Shown piece by piece: positions 34,450 to 43,564 of a stretch of 48,473 nucleotides of DNA. Origin of the DNA: an uncultured Nitrospira sp. (GTDB taxonomy: Bacteria > Nitrospirota > Nitrospiria > Nitrospirales > Nitrospiraceae); the NCBI GenBank assembly GCA_902500705.1, contig CABVRR010000003.1, forward strand, positions 45,258 to 93,730, in the 5' to 3' direction. The notes under the pieces were generated by a model. That model was given only the letters and a program-made list of their open reading frames with translations, made no database searches and was not told the DNA's origin. How positions within the stretch are numbered: position 1 is the first letter of the stretch; the number at the start of each line of letters is the position of its first letter. A program made the position numbers and the translations under genes.

Positions 34450-35045
34450 AGCAAAGAAGAGGCTGCCACGCCTTATCGTCACCTGACATTAGAAAAACGG
34501 TTGATGATTGCCTCAATGCGGATCCTAGGCTGGTCCATTGCGGCCCAACTCGGGCGGTCACCGAGTACGATTACCTGAGAATTGTGTCAGAACGGTCATG
34601 AAACTGAGGCCTCTGCTGGGTACTGGGTTCAGCGCGATGCCCAGCGCCGCCGTCGTGCTGTTCAGCGCTCATGCCTGACGAGTGGTGTGCTGGCAAGCTA
34701 TGTACAAGAGAAGCTGCGTGTCGATGGTCGCCCGAACAGATTGTCCACCGTGTGCGGCTTGACTATCCCCACGCCGCCAGATGCGGATTAGTCATCAAGC
34801 AATCTACACATGCTTAACCACCGATCACCACTTGGGAGGTTCCTGGTCTCGGTATCTCCGACATCATCGCCGCTGCCGAAAACGCTATGGCAGTAGGCCC
34901 CACGCATACTAGGACGAGTGTCTCTTAGCGCCCACCATCCGATTGTTCAGCGTCGAGGGCGGGTTGGTGACTGGGAGGGGGATCTCGCGGTCGGACGAGG
35001 TCAGAACGGCTGAATCTTTCTCGCAATCCACATACAGATAATATA
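34450..35045 (+). pseudogene. Decayed and truncated IS30-family transposase
   Basis: The plus strand carries the IS30 transposase landmarks in the right order across frames. First comes YRHLTLEKRLMIASM, then AAQLGRSPSTIT interrupted by a TGA before ELCQNGHET. GYWVQRDAQRRRRAVQ and YVQEKLR follow, then in another frame SPEQIVHRVRLDYPHAA, then RISHQAIYTCLTTDHHLGGS and RYLRHHRRCRKRYGSRPH. Last is RVGDWEGDLAVGRGQNG with a stop, which covers the first catalytic aspartate region. Several frameshifts and stops are present and the C-terminal half of the DDE domain is missing. It is a relic beside the UDP-sugar 2-epimerase gene. Confidence 0.85.
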
Positions 35046-35161
35046 CATAACTCATGCAAATCATGCGCTTCGCTTGGAGATCATTTCCCCTCTGTTCTTT
35101 CCCGCCCGTTGGCACACGGATCAAGATCCATCTCTCCATCGCCGGAAAACGGCGCGGGTCC

Positions 35162-36259
35162 TCAAGCGGCCAATTCTTCCTCCAGCCGTCCGACGATCCG
35201 CTCCGCCGCCTTGCCGTCCCACAGCGGTGGAATCGCACCTTTTTTCCACTGTCCCGCCATTAACTTCGAGAGCGCCGGTGGAAGCTTCTTGGGGTCTGTT
35301 CCAATGAGTTCGTTTGTGCCAATGGTCACGGTCTCCGGCCGCTCGGTGTTATCACGAAGCGTCAGGCACGGCACTCCAAGCACTGTTGTCTCTTCAGTGA
35401 TCCCTCCCGAATCGGTGATGACTCCTTTGGCCTCTTTGACGAGATAGTTGAATTCCAGGTATCCCAATGGATCAATATAATGCATCGAAGGAAGTTGGGT
35501 CCCTGCCTCTCGCAGATTCTTAGCGGTTCTCGGATGGACAGGGAAGATAATAGGTAAGCCCTGCGTCCCCTCTGCGATCGCGTGCAGCAGCCGGAGCAGA
35601 TGCTGTTCTCCGTCAACGTTTGCAGGACGATGCAGTGTGATGACAAAATAGTGTTGCGGCTCCAGCTTCAACGACTCCCAACAAGCCGGAGGTCGCAGCC
35701 GCGGCACATTCTTAAGCAACGTATCAATCATCGTGTTGCCGACAAAAAAGATTCGGTCATTGGTCACACCAGCACGTCGCAAGTTCTCGTTGGCCGTTTC
35801 GCTGGTCGTAAAAAACCAGTTCGTGATGGAGTCGGTCACCACGCGATTGATCTCTTCCGGCATCGTCCAATCACCGGACCGAATCCCGCCCTCCACGTGC
35901 GCCACCGGCACACCGAGTTTCCGCGCCGCAATCGAGCAGGCCATCGTCGACGTCACGTCACCGACAACCAGACAGAGGTCGCTCCTCTCTTTCAAGAGAA
36001 CTTTTTCATACCCGACCATAATTCCGGCGGTTTGTTCCGCTTGCGTGCCGGACCCCACCTCAAGATTGATGTCCGGGTCAGGAATCCCGAGTTCTTCGAA
36101 GAAACTGCCGGACATAGCACGGTCATAATGCTGCCCAGTATGGATTAGTCGGTAGCGGAGCGGCCCGCCTCGGCGTTCGGCCTCTGTGAGCGCCTCAATG
36201 ATCGGCGCGATTTTCATGAAATTGGGCCGTGCTCCGGCGATGATATCGATGCGCTTCAC
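35162..36259 (-). CDS. Non-hydrolysing UDP-N-acetylglucosamine 2-epimerase family protein (WecB or WbpI-like)
   Basis: A 365-residue cytoplasmic GT-B-like epimerase. Motifs are GARPNFMKIAPII, LIHTGQHYDRAM, VVGDVTSTMACSIAA, HVEGGIRSGDWTMPEEINR, the LHRPANVD loop and ITDSGGITEETTVLGVPCLTLR, all typical of the family. WecB makes UDP-ManNAc from UDP-GlcNAc. WbpI acts on UDP-2,3-diacetamido-glucuronic acid, and the WbpB-D-like and WbpE-like genes nearby make that reading plausible. Sequence alone does not settle which. The GTG start (36257-36259) follows GGAGG at 6 bases. It stands alone between an IS30 relic and the fucose pair. Confidence 0.9.
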   Translation of the reverse strand: MKRIDIIAGARPNFMKIAPIIEALTEAERRGGPLRYRLIHTGQHYDRAMSGSFFEELGIPDPDINLEVGSGTQAEQTAGIMVGYEKVLLKERSDLCLVVGDVTSTMACSIAARKLGVPVAHVEGGIRSGDWTMPEEINRVVTDSITNWFFTTSETANENLRRAGVTNDRIFFVGNTMIDTLLKNVPRLRPPACWESLKLEPQHYFVITLHRPANVDGEQHLLRLLHAIAEGTQGLPIIFPVHPRTAKNLREAGTQLPSMHYIDPLGYLEFNYLVKEAKGVITDSGGITEETTVLGVPCLTLRDNTERPETVTIGTNELIGTDPKKLPPALSKLMAGQWKKGAIPPLWDGKAAERIVGRLEEELAA

Positions 36260-36488
36260 TTCGAACCTCCACTTCGCAACACAATTCCGTTCATGATCAG
36301 CTATGTAACTCCACCTATAGTCTAGAAAACACGTTCCTGCAAGTCTTCATGAAAGATGATACGATCTGACAAAACCCGGACATCGAAGGGCGACAAAAGA
36401 TACGATGAGCTTCATCAATTGCTGGCGACAAAGGAAGGGACGATGATCCGACAGTAGACCTAACGACTGGAATAGCACACAGCGTTCT

Positions 36489-37463
36489 CTAGAAATGAAC
36501 TTCACGGATCGCGTGACGGTTTGCGCTGAACCACTGAACAGTTCTTTTCAGTCCATCCGACAACCGATGTCGGGCCCGGAACCCAAAGAGCTGCGTGGCT
36601 CGATGCACATCGAGACAGCGCCGAGGTTGACCGTTTGGTTTCATGGTGTCCCACCGGATCTCTCCTGGAAATCCCACTTCAGCTGCAATCATGGCGGCTA
36701 ATTCTCGGATCAAGATTTCTTCTCCCGTTCCCAAGTTCACCGGAAGACTGTCCTCGTACTGTTCAGCCGCGAGCAGAATTCCTTCAGCTGCATCCTCCAC
36801 ATACAAAAACTCTCGGCTCGGCGACCCGTCTCCCCAAAGCGTCATGGACGCCTGCCCCGATTCCTTTGCAGCCACACATTTTCGTATCAGCGCCGGGATC
36901 ACATGCGAGGTCTCCAGATCAAAGTTGTCACGCGGGCCATACAGGTTCACGGGAAAGAGGACGACCGAGTTGAAGCCATACTGCTGCCGATAAGCCTGTG
37001 ACTGCACCAGCATCATTTTCTTTGCCAGTCCGTAGGGGGCATTGGTTTCCTCCGGATAGCCGTTCCAGATATCCTCTTCTCTAAAGGGAATCGGCGCAAA
37101 CTTGGGGTATGCGCAGATGGTACCGGTCGCGACAAATTTCCTCAGCCTCCGCTGACGACCGACTTCGATAAGCTGGGTGCCCATCATCAGGTTATCGTAG
37201 AAAAATCGCCCGGGGTTAGCCTGATTGGCACCGATACCTCCGACACGTGCCGCGAGATGGATCACAATATCTGGGTTGGCATCATGATAGAGTTGCTGAA
37301 CAGCATCCATCTGAACGAGATCGTAGTCCTTACTTCGCGGAACGACGATCCGTCGACAGCCCTTCGCGCTCAACTGCTCGACCACAAAGGATCCCAGAAA
37401 CCCGGCCCCTCCGGTGACGACGACACACGTATCGGACCAGAAAGGTGGCTTCGCAGCAGACAT
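36489..37463 (-). CDS. fcl: GDP-L-fucose synthase (GDP-4-keto-6-deoxymannose epimerase/reductase)
   Basis: 324 residues of an extended short-chain dehydrogenase: [18 protein letters not shown] (NADP-binding loop), [20 protein letters not shown], a catalytic [15 protein letters not shown] with the Ser position occupied by Thr or Cys as in the family, and [20 protein letters not shown] carrying the Tyr-x3-Lys pair. It completes GDP-L-fucose from the Gmd product. The start is set at ATG 37461-37463 after AGGAGG; an upstream in-frame extension is not needed. The ATG overlaps the gmd stop as TGATG, so translation is coupled. Confidence 0.93.
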   Translation of the reverse strand: MSAAKPPFWSDTCVVVTGGAGFLGSFVVEQLSAKGCRRIVVPRSKDYDLVQMDAVQQLYHDANPDIVIHLAARVGGIGANQANPGRFFYDNLMMGTQLIEVGRQRRLRKFVATGTICAYPKFAPIPFREEDIWNGYPEETNAPYGLAKKMMLVQSQAYRQQYGFNSVVLFPVNLYGPRDNFDLETSHVIPALIRKCVAAKESGQASMTLWGDGSPSREFLYVEDAAEGILLAAEQYEDSLPVNLGTGEEILIRELAAMIAAEVGFPGEIRWDTMKPNGQPRRCLDVHRATQLFGFRARHRLSDGLKRTVQWFSANRHAIREVHF

Positions 37464-38470
37464 CAAGCCCTCCTTCGTGTTCCGTCCAATCTCTCTTGTT
37501 CGGCTGCTAAATCTGCATCGACCATCATTGCCACCAACTCTTCGAACCGTACCCTTGGCTGCCATCCGAGTTGTTGTTTGGCCTTGCCGGCATCACCGAT
37601 AAGTAGATCAACCTCCGTTGGGCGGTAATACTTGGCATCAATCTTCACATGTTTTTTCCAATCCAATTGCAGACGGTCAAAGGCCAGCTCCAGCATTTCT
37701 TTGACCGTATGCGTTTCACCCGTGGCGATGACATAATCATCGGGCGTCGGAGCTTGCAACATCATCCACATCGCTTCGACATAATCACCCGCATACCCCC
37801 AATCGCGCTTGGCGTCGAGATTACCAAGAAACACCTCCTGTTGTATGCCGAGCTTAATGCGAGCCACCGCCTTCGTGATCTTCCGTGTTACAAAGGTTTC
37901 ACCCCGTCGAGGCGATTCATGGTTGAACAGGATCCCGTTGCAGGCGAACAACTCATACGCCTCTCGATAGTTCACCGTAATCCAGTAGGCATAGACTTTC
38001 GCGGCGCCGTATGGACTTCTGGGGTAGAACGGAGTCGTCTCTTTCTGAGGCACCTCCAAGACCTTGCCGAACATTTCGCTGGATGACGCTTGGTAAAACT
38101 TAGGCCGCAGCCCTGATTCTCGAATGGCCTCCAGCAAGCGAATCGTGCCCAGGCCGGTGATTTCTCCCGTATATTCAGGAATGTCGAAGCTCACCCGCAC
38201 ATGGCTCTGGGCCCCAAGATTATAGATTTCATCCGGCTGGACGGTCCGTAAAATACGATTGAGGGAACTGGCATCGTTCAGATCGCCATAGACCAAATGA
38301 AGTCGCCGACGCGGCACATGCGGATCTTCATAGATGGGATCGAGACGACCGGTATTGAAGGAGCTGGAACGGCGGATAATGCCGTAGACTTCATACCCCT
38401 TGCCGAGCAAGAACTCAGATAAATATGAACCGTCTTGACCGGTAATGCCTGTGATCAGTGCTTTCTTCAC
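37463..38470 (-). CDS. gmd: GDP-mannose 4,6-dehydratase
   Basis: 335 residues. [19 protein letters not shown] is the NADP loop; [13 protein letters not shown], the [12 protein letters not shown] active-site stretch and [21 protein letters not shown] with the Tyr-x3-Lys pair identify Gmd with confidence. It makes GDP-4-keto-6-deoxymannose, used by Fcl (adjacent, overlapping) for GDP-L-fucose. The GTG at 38468-38470 is preferred: GGAAGGA lies 10 bases before it and the protein then starts MKKALITG as in relatives. A GTG at 38519-38521 is in frame but has no ribosome site. No mannose-1-phosphate guanylyltransferase is in the window, so GDP-mannose must come from elsewhere. Confidence 0.95.
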   Translation of the reverse strand: MKKALITGITGQDGSYLSEFLLGKGYEVYGIIRRSSSFNTGRLDPIYEDPHVPRRRLHLVYGDLNDASSLNRILRTVQPDEIYNLGAQSHVRVSFDIPEYTGEITGLGTIRLLEAIRESGLRPKFYQASSSEMFGKVLEVPQKETTPFYPRSPYGAAKVYAYWITVNYREAYELFACNGILFNHESPRRGETFVTRKITKAVARIKLGIQQEVFLGNLDAKRDWGYAGDYVEAMWMMLQAPTPDDYVIATGETHTVKEMLELAFDRLQLDWKKHVKIDAKYYRPTEVDLLIGDAGKAKQQLGWQPRVRFEELVAMMVDADLAAEQERLDGTRRRA

Positions 38471-38561
38471 GCGAGACACATCCTTCCCGGCAGACAGACG
38501 ATTGTTACCGGCTTCAGACACGTTGTCTATCGATTAGACAGTCGCAGTTGGCAAATGGTTC

Positions 38562-38591
38562 TTGCCACAAAAGATACTTGCCAGGTACTAT
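38562..38591 (+). promoter_or_regulatory. Candidate sigma-70 promoter of the type II secretion operon
   Basis: TTGCCA (38562-38567) and TACTAT (38586-38591) are 18 bases apart, about 29 bases upstream of the GTG of gspC. A short palindrome, TGTCTA-TCGAT-TAGACA (38524-38540), lies just before it and could be an operator. Both lie in the 150-base divergent gap with gmd. Confidence 0.4.
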
Positions 38592-38619
38592 GCCTGAGAG
38601 AACAACCTGAGGCAATATC

Positions 38620-39531
38620 GTGGCAACAGTTCCTCCACAGCGCATGCGACGGATCGGGCTTTTCCTTTGTCTGGTCGTGGGCGGGCTTCTGGTTGCTCAT
38701 GCCATCAATGCCTTTGTTGCGGAGGCGCTATATGTGATCCCGACACATCCGGTCGGATCCGGTGACGATCGATCGAATGATTCCTCCTTGCACGTCTCCT
38801 ATTCACCGACCCAAGCAGCGGAGGACGTGCGTGCCAGCGGCCTCTTCGCCCTTCCTGCCCTACCTCAAGGTGGACTCAGCGGCACTGATAGACGCGGCCC
38901 CTCTGGCGCTCCCGTTCGAGCGTCGCTCGGCTTGGCAGCTAGAATTCGTGTGATCGGTGTCGTTTTGGGTGATCAACGCGGAGTCTTTGCGATCGTCGAA
39001 GAATTGGCCTCTAAGCAACAGATGTTGTATCGCGTGCATGATCAGGTGCTCGACCTTGGCGAAGTGAGTGAGATTCGACGGAACGGAATCCTGGTCCGCC
39101 AAGGCAACCTCGAGGAATTATTGGAACTGGCACAAGCAGAGAATCTATCTGGTTCTGGCGGATCTTCCGGCACCGTACCTGCTACCGGCCAAACGCCACC
39201 GGTCGGCGCGCCGTTGCGAAAAGTCATCGACCGCCGCGAGGTGGAGCAGGCCATGAACGACCTGCCGAAGCTCTTATCCCAAGCCAGAGCCGCGCCACAT
39301 ATGGTGAACGGCACCATCAACGGATTCCGCCTAGACTACATCGCCCCAACCAGCTTTTATGAAAAAATCGGGGTCCAGACCGGCGATGTGCTGCAGCGCG
39401 TGAATGGAGTCGACATTCGCGATCCCAGCACCATGCTGAATTTATTGCAACAACTGAAGAACGAACAAATTGTCAAACTTGACGTGCTCCGCAACAATCA
39501 ACGATCGACCATCACCTACGAACTTCGCTGA
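38620..39531 (+). CDS. gspC: Type II secretion system inner-membrane protein GspC
   Basis: 303 residues with the GspC layout: a short cytoplasmic start, one membrane helix (IGLFLCLVVGGLLVAHAINA, about 12-31), a homology region (AARIRVIGVVLGDQRGVFAIVEE, about 106-130), and a C-terminal PDZ domain (SFYEKIGVQTGDVLQRVNG then DPSTMLNLLQQLKNEQIVKL, about 240-300). It links the inner-membrane platform with the outer-membrane secretin. It begins with GTG after GAGG. It is the first gene of the operon; in most T2SS operons gspD follows, but here gspE is next. Confidence 0.9.
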   Translation: MATVPPQRMRRIGLFLCLVVGGLLVAHAINAFVAEALYVIPTHPVGSGDDRSNDSSLHVSYSPTQAAEDVRASGLFALPALPQGGLSGTDRRGPSGAPVRASLGLAARIRVIGVVLGDQRGVFAIVEELASKQQMLYRVHDQVLDLGEVSEIRRNGILVRQGNLEELLELAQAENLSGSGGSSGTVPATGQTPPVGAPLRKVIDRREVEQAMNDLPKLLSQARAAPHMVNGTINGFRLDYIAPTSFYEKIGVQTGDVLQRVNGVDIRDPSTMLNLLQQLKNEQIVKLDVLRNNQRSTITYELR

Positions 39532-39859
39532 GCCTGGGATCGGCACAACGTCGACGAGCGCGCTGCCTTCCGATCGCCCTCGCCGCGTGTAGTCGGCGCG
39601 TTCATGGCCATTTTTAAATCCGTCTGACTCACTCGCCTGCTTCAATGAAGGATCACTAGATCTCGGTCCACCAGAAACCATCAAGATCTCAGATATTTTG
39701 TACCGACTGGAACACCGTACTCGCACCATTTCGCCTATTCCTAGCGTCGCGTAAAGAATGCGGGGTGTCCTTGCCAGGCCGTTGGAAGGGAGAGTATCTT
39801 TACGACCAAGACCGACGCCGATTGAAGAACTGGACGGTGGCAGTACTCGTCTCAGGTCC
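39532..39859 (+). other. Spacer between gspC and gspE
   Basis: About 330 bases where gspD would normally lie. No secretin fragment or other gene was recognised. An in-frame ATG for gspE occurs at 39758, but the added residues look non-conserved. Confidence 0.5.
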
Positions 39860-41629
39860 ATGAGAGGTCAGGGGAACTTGTCTGAACAACCCGATAACGA
39901 TCAGCCAAATCTGAGCATTCGTCGCCCACTGTTAGGACGCATCCTCGCGGAAAAGTTCAACCTCTTGGACTCAAAGCTTGAGGAAGCCTTAGCCTACCAG
40001 CAGGAAAAGGGCGGCCTGTTGGGTGAAATTCTGCTGCATCTGCGCGCGCTGAAGGAAGAACAACTACTGGAAGCACTCGCTCATCAATTTGAGATGCCCT
40101 GGGTGCCTCATCTGGATACGACCCATGTCGACCATGAACTGATCAAGAAAGTTCCCATCGCATTTTGTCGGCGATACCGTGTCTTGCCCTTACGATATGA
40201 GGAAGAGGCCGTGCTGACCGCATCGACCGATCCGCTCGAAACCGTTGCGCTTGACGATCTTCGATTGCTGCTGGGCAAGCCGATCAAACCGGTCTTGACG
40301 ACCAACGTCGTGCTCCTGGCCTGTTTAAACCAAGCCTACGACGAAATTGCCAATCCGGCCGGCGCGGAACAAGTGATGGAAGACATCGCTGCAAACCAGA
40401 GTCTCGACCAACTCGCCCATGAACTTGATGAACCGCAAGATTTGCTGGATGCCACCGACGAGGCGCCGATCATTCGACTGGTCAACTCCGTCCTCTTTCA
40501 GGCGGTTCGGCAACGGGCGAGCGACATCCATTTCGAGTCGTTCGAGCGAGGATTAGTGGTGCGCTATCGCATCGACGGCGTGCTCTATCCGGTCCTCACG
40601 CCGCCGAAACGCTTGCAAGCCAGCATCATCGCGCGATTGAAGATCATGGCCGGTCTCAACATCGCTGAGAAACGATTGCCGCAAGACGGCCGGTTCGGGA
40701 TCCGCACCGCCGGGAAAGACGTCGACCTTCGAGTCTCCGTCTTGCCCACCTCCCATGGCGAACGGGTCGTGTTGCGATTATTGGAAAAAGAAAATCGCCT
40801 CCTGAATCTTTCTGAAATGGGCTTTCCGAAAGAACGGCTGACGATGATCCATCAGCTGATTCAGCTGGCCCACGGCATTATTCTTGTTACCGGCCCGACG
40901 GGAAGCGGCAAGACCACGACTCTGTACGCCGCATTGAGTCACATCAACGCACCGGATAAAAATATCATTACGGTCGAAGACCCGGTTGAATATCAGTTGC
41001 TCGGCATCGGCCAAATGCAAGTGAACCCAAAGATCAACTTGTCGTTCGCCGCCGGGCTGCGCTCGATTCTCCGGCAAGACCCCGATGTCATCATGATCGG
41101 CGAGATCCGCGACCGTGAAACGGCGGAGATCGCCATTCACGCCTCGCTCACCGGACACCTGGTCTTTTCCACGCTGCATACCAATGACGCCGCCAGTGCC
41201 GCCACGCGCCTGATCGATATGGGCATTGAGCCGTTCCTGGTGGCCTCGTCGGTCATTGCCGTCCTGGCTCAACGGTTGCTGAGAAGAATCTGCTCGAACT
41301 GCAAACGCCCCTATCCCGCGAGCGTGGAAGAATTGGAGCGTCTGGAGTTGCCGCCGGACTCCGATACCACGCTCTATCGAGGAGCAGGATGTGCGGCCTG
41401 CTCCCAGACCGGCTATCGAGGACGCACCGGCATTTTTGAGCTTATGGTGCTGGATGACGAGATCAGGCGGCTTATCGGCGGCAAAGCCGACTCCACCGCT
41501 ATCAAGCAGGCCGCGATCGCCAAGGGCATGGTGACATTGAAGCACGAAGGGGCTCAGCGAGTCATTCAAGGTCATACCACGCTGGAAGAAGTCATGCGGA
41601 TCACACAACAAGAAATCGACGTCGACTAA
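39860..41629 (+). CDS. gspE: Type II secretion ATPase GspE
   Basis: About 589 residues of the secretion motor. An N-terminal MshEN/GspE-N region begins LLGRILAEKFNLLDSKLEEAL. The catalytic core has Walker A GPTGSGKTTT, the Asp box ITVEDPVEYQ, Walker B LRQDPDVIMIGEIRD and the His box STLHTNDAASA. A tetra-cysteine zinc site follows (CSNCKRPY and CAAC). All catalytic motifs are intact. The start is uncertain: ATG 39860 is chosen, a TTG 15 bases later has better GAGG spacing, and the open frame reaches back to 39758. It energises pseudopilus assembly with GspF, L and M encoded downstream. Confidence 0.95.
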   Translation: MRGQGNLSEQPDNDQPNLSIRRPLLGRILAEKFNLLDSKLEEALAYQQEKGGLLGEILLHLRALKEEQLLEALAHQFEMPWVPHLDTTHVDHELIKKVPIAFCRRYRVLPLRYEEEAVLTASTDPLETVALDDLRLLLGKPIKPVLTTNVVLLACLNQAYDEIANPAGAEQVMEDIAANQSLDQLAHELDEPQDLLDATDEAPIIRLVNSVLFQAVRQRASDIHFESFERGLVVRYRIDGVLYPVLTPPKRLQASIIARLKIMAGLNIAEKRLPQDGRFGIRTAGKDVDLRVSVLPTSHGERVVLRLLEKENRLLNLSEMGFPKERLTMIHQLIQLAHGIILVTGPTGSGKTTTLYAALSHINAPDKNIITVEDPVEYQLLGIGQMQVNPKINLSFAAGLRSILRQDPDVIMIGEIRDRETAEIAIHASLTGHLVFSTLHTNDAASAATRLIDMGIEPFLVASSVIAVLAQRLLRRICSNCKRPYPASVEELERLELPPDSDTTLYRGAGCAACSQTGYRGRTGIFELMVLDDEIRRLIGGKADSTAIKQAAIAKGMVTLKHEGAQRVIQGHTTLEEVMRITQQEIDVD

Positions 41630-41726
41630 TGCCAGATCGAGACGCCGGCAGCCTCCTCCGTTCTGATCGATTGCGAACTGCCCTATACTGGTCGGCCAAG
41701 CCCGATGCGCCTGGAGTCTGCTGATC

Positions 41727-42965
41727 ATGCCGGTCTATCAATACCAAGGCTACCGAAGCGACGGCGGAGCCGCGACCGGAATCATCGATGCGGAAAACGT
41801 CAAAGTCGCCCGCCTCAAGCTGAGAAAAGAAGGCGTCTATCCGACCGATGTCGTCGAACAGGGCCACACACCGAGTCGATCGCAAGAAGCGACCCGTAGC
41901 CGCATCGAACGGTTCGGCAGTCGATCGGCCACCCTCACCGCAACGAATTTGGCCCTGCTTACCAGACAGTTTGCCACGTTGCTTGTGGCCGGACTTCCGT
42001 TGGTCGACGCCCTGAGTGTCTTGGTAGACCAAGCCGAGAAGAAACCCATCAAATCTCTCCTGGCCGATATCCGGGAACAGGTCCGAGGAGGAAAAGCGTT
42101 GAGTGCCATCCTCGAGACTTACGAGAAGGACTTTTCTCAAATCTACGTCCACATGGTACGGGCCGGCGAAGCCAGCGGAGCGTTGGATCAAATCTTGTTC
42201 CGACTCGCAGAGTTCCTGGAGAAACAACTCGCGCTCAGGAATAAGGTCACGAATGCGATGCTTTACCCGCTCCTCATGCTCGTGATCGGATCGGTGATCC
42301 TCTTTTTCCTCATTACGTTCGTCGTGCCTAAGATTACCCTCGTGTTCACGCAACAGAAACAAGCCCTTCCATGGCCGACGGTCGCCTTGATGTCCGTCAG
42401 CCAATTCTTCGCCGACTACTGGATGCTGTTGGTCGGGTTGCTCCTCGGAAGCCTCTACGCGCTGCAACGCTTCATCCGGACCGGAGCCGGCCGCATGACG
42501 ATGGACCGGCTGATCCTGAAACTCCCCTTGATCGGAGATGTCGCACGGATGGTGTCCATTTCTCGGCTCACCAGTACGCTGGCTACGATGCTGGCCAGCG
42601 GGGTTCAACTGCTCGACGCCATGGACGTCTCGAAGCGAGTCATGAACAATCGCGTGCTGGAAGCAACGGTCGAAACGGCGCGGCAGAACATCCGCGAGGG
42701 TGAGACGATCGCCGATCCCTTGAAACGGAGCGGACAATTCCCGGCCCTGGTCACCCACATGATCGCCGTCGGTGAAAAGAGCGGCGAGATGGAGGAAATG
42801 TTGCGCCGGGTGAGTCAAATATACGACGGGGAAGTGGAGCGGGTCATCGCCCGCTTGACCTCACTCATGGAGCCGATCATGATTCTGGCCATGGGTGCCG
42901 TCGTCCTGTTCATCGTCGTCGCGATTCTCTTGCCCATCTTTGAAATGGGTCAGATGATCCGATAG
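41727..42965 (+). CDS. gspF: Type II secretion inner-membrane platform protein GspF
   Basis: 412 residues with two repeated GspF/PilC domains: the first from about 72 (FATLLVAGLPLVDALSVL, then RAGEASGALDQIL), the second from about 270 (STLATMLASGVQLLDAMDVS, then AVGEKSGEMEEML). Membrane helices sit near 170-195, 225-245 and at the C-terminus (LAMGAVVLFIVVAILLPIF). The start MPVYQYQGYRSDG is the standard family start. It lies 97 bases after gspE and would connect the ATPase to the pseudopilins. Confidence 0.95.
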   Translation: MPVYQYQGYRSDGGAATGIIDAENVKVARLKLRKEGVYPTDVVEQGHTPSRSQEATRSRIERFGSRSATLTATNLALLTRQFATLLVAGLPLVDALSVLVDQAEKKPIKSLLADIREQVRGGKALSAILETYEKDFSQIYVHMVRAGEASGALDQILFRLAEFLEKQLALRNKVTNAMLYPLLMLVIGSVILFFLITFVVPKITLVFTQQKQALPWPTVALMSVSQFFADYWMLLVGLLLGSLYALQRFIRTGAGRMTMDRLILKLPLIGDVARMVSISRLTSTLATMLASGVQLLDAMDVSKRVMNNRVLEATVETARQNIREGETIADPLKRSGQFPALVTHMIAVGEKSGEMEEMLRRVSQIYDGEVERVIARLTSLMEPIMILAMGAVVLFIVVAILLPIFEMGQMIR

Positions 42966-43014
42966 GACGCGCGATCCAGATGTTGACACGATAGCATGAG
43001 ACAAAGGGGGACCG

Positions 43015-43554
43015 ATGATGACCGATTCAGAACAGCGGACCGAGCAGACGATCAAGAACGACGAACACACGTTCTTCCCGGAGGCCGCCGCCAGTCTTGT
43101 ACGACGAGCTGCCGGACATTCAGCCGGATTTACCTTCATCGAGATCATGGTCGTCGTGGCTATTTTGGCCATCCTCGCAGCCTTGGTCGTTCCGCGCATC
43201 ATGGGGAGGACGGATGATGCGAAGCGTACGGCAGCTAAAGTCCAGATTCGAAACATCGAGGGGGCCCTGCAACTCTATAAACTCGATAACGGCGTCTATC
43301 CTACGACGGAACAAAGCCTCAAAGCGCTCATCGAAAAACCCTCCGTCGGGGTGATCCCGAAGAAGTGGAAGCTCGGAGGATACCTCCCGAAACTTCCGGA
43401 AGATCCCTGGGGCAATCCCTATAAATATCTCAGCCCGGTCCAGAAAGGAGAATACAAAGTGGAGTATGAAATCACCTCTCTGGGAACGGACGGCGAAGTC
43501 GGTGGCGAGGGCGTGAACGCCGATATCACCAATTGGAACCTCGATAAAGAGTAA
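43015..43554 (+). CDS. gspG: Major pseudopilin GspG
   Basis: 179 residues. The prepilin peptidase site is SAG|FTFIEIMVVVAILAIL, with cleavage after Gly38 and Glu at +5. The mature part shows the GspG signature GVYPTTEQSLKALI and LPEDPWGNPYKYLSPVQKGEY, and an acidic C-terminal DGEVGGEG that fits the calcium loop. The 38-residue leader is unusually long for a pseudopilin. ATG-ATG follows AGGGGGA, and no better start closer to the cleavage site was seen. It should form the shaft of the pseudopilus. Confidence 0.95.
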   Translation: MMTDSEQRTEQTIKNDEHTFFPEAAASLVRRAAGHSAGFTFIEIMVVVAILAILAALVVPRIMGRTDDAKRTAAKVQIRNIEGALQLYKLDNGVYPTTEQSLKALIEKPSVGVIPKKWKLGGYLPKLPEDPWGNPYKYLSPVQKGEYKVEYEITSLGTDGEVGGEGVNADITNWNLDKE

Positions 43555-43564
43555 GACAGACGGC

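Noticed and set aside
40778..41728. Long open frame (316 codons) antisense to gspE
   Set aside because: Shadow of the conserved GspE catalytic core; no ribosome binding site or recognisable domain.
41601..42818. Long open frame (405 codons) antisense to gspF
   Set aside because: It mirrors a clearly functional GspF gene, has the low-complexity His/Glu/Arg-rich look of an antisense frame, and has no family resemblance.
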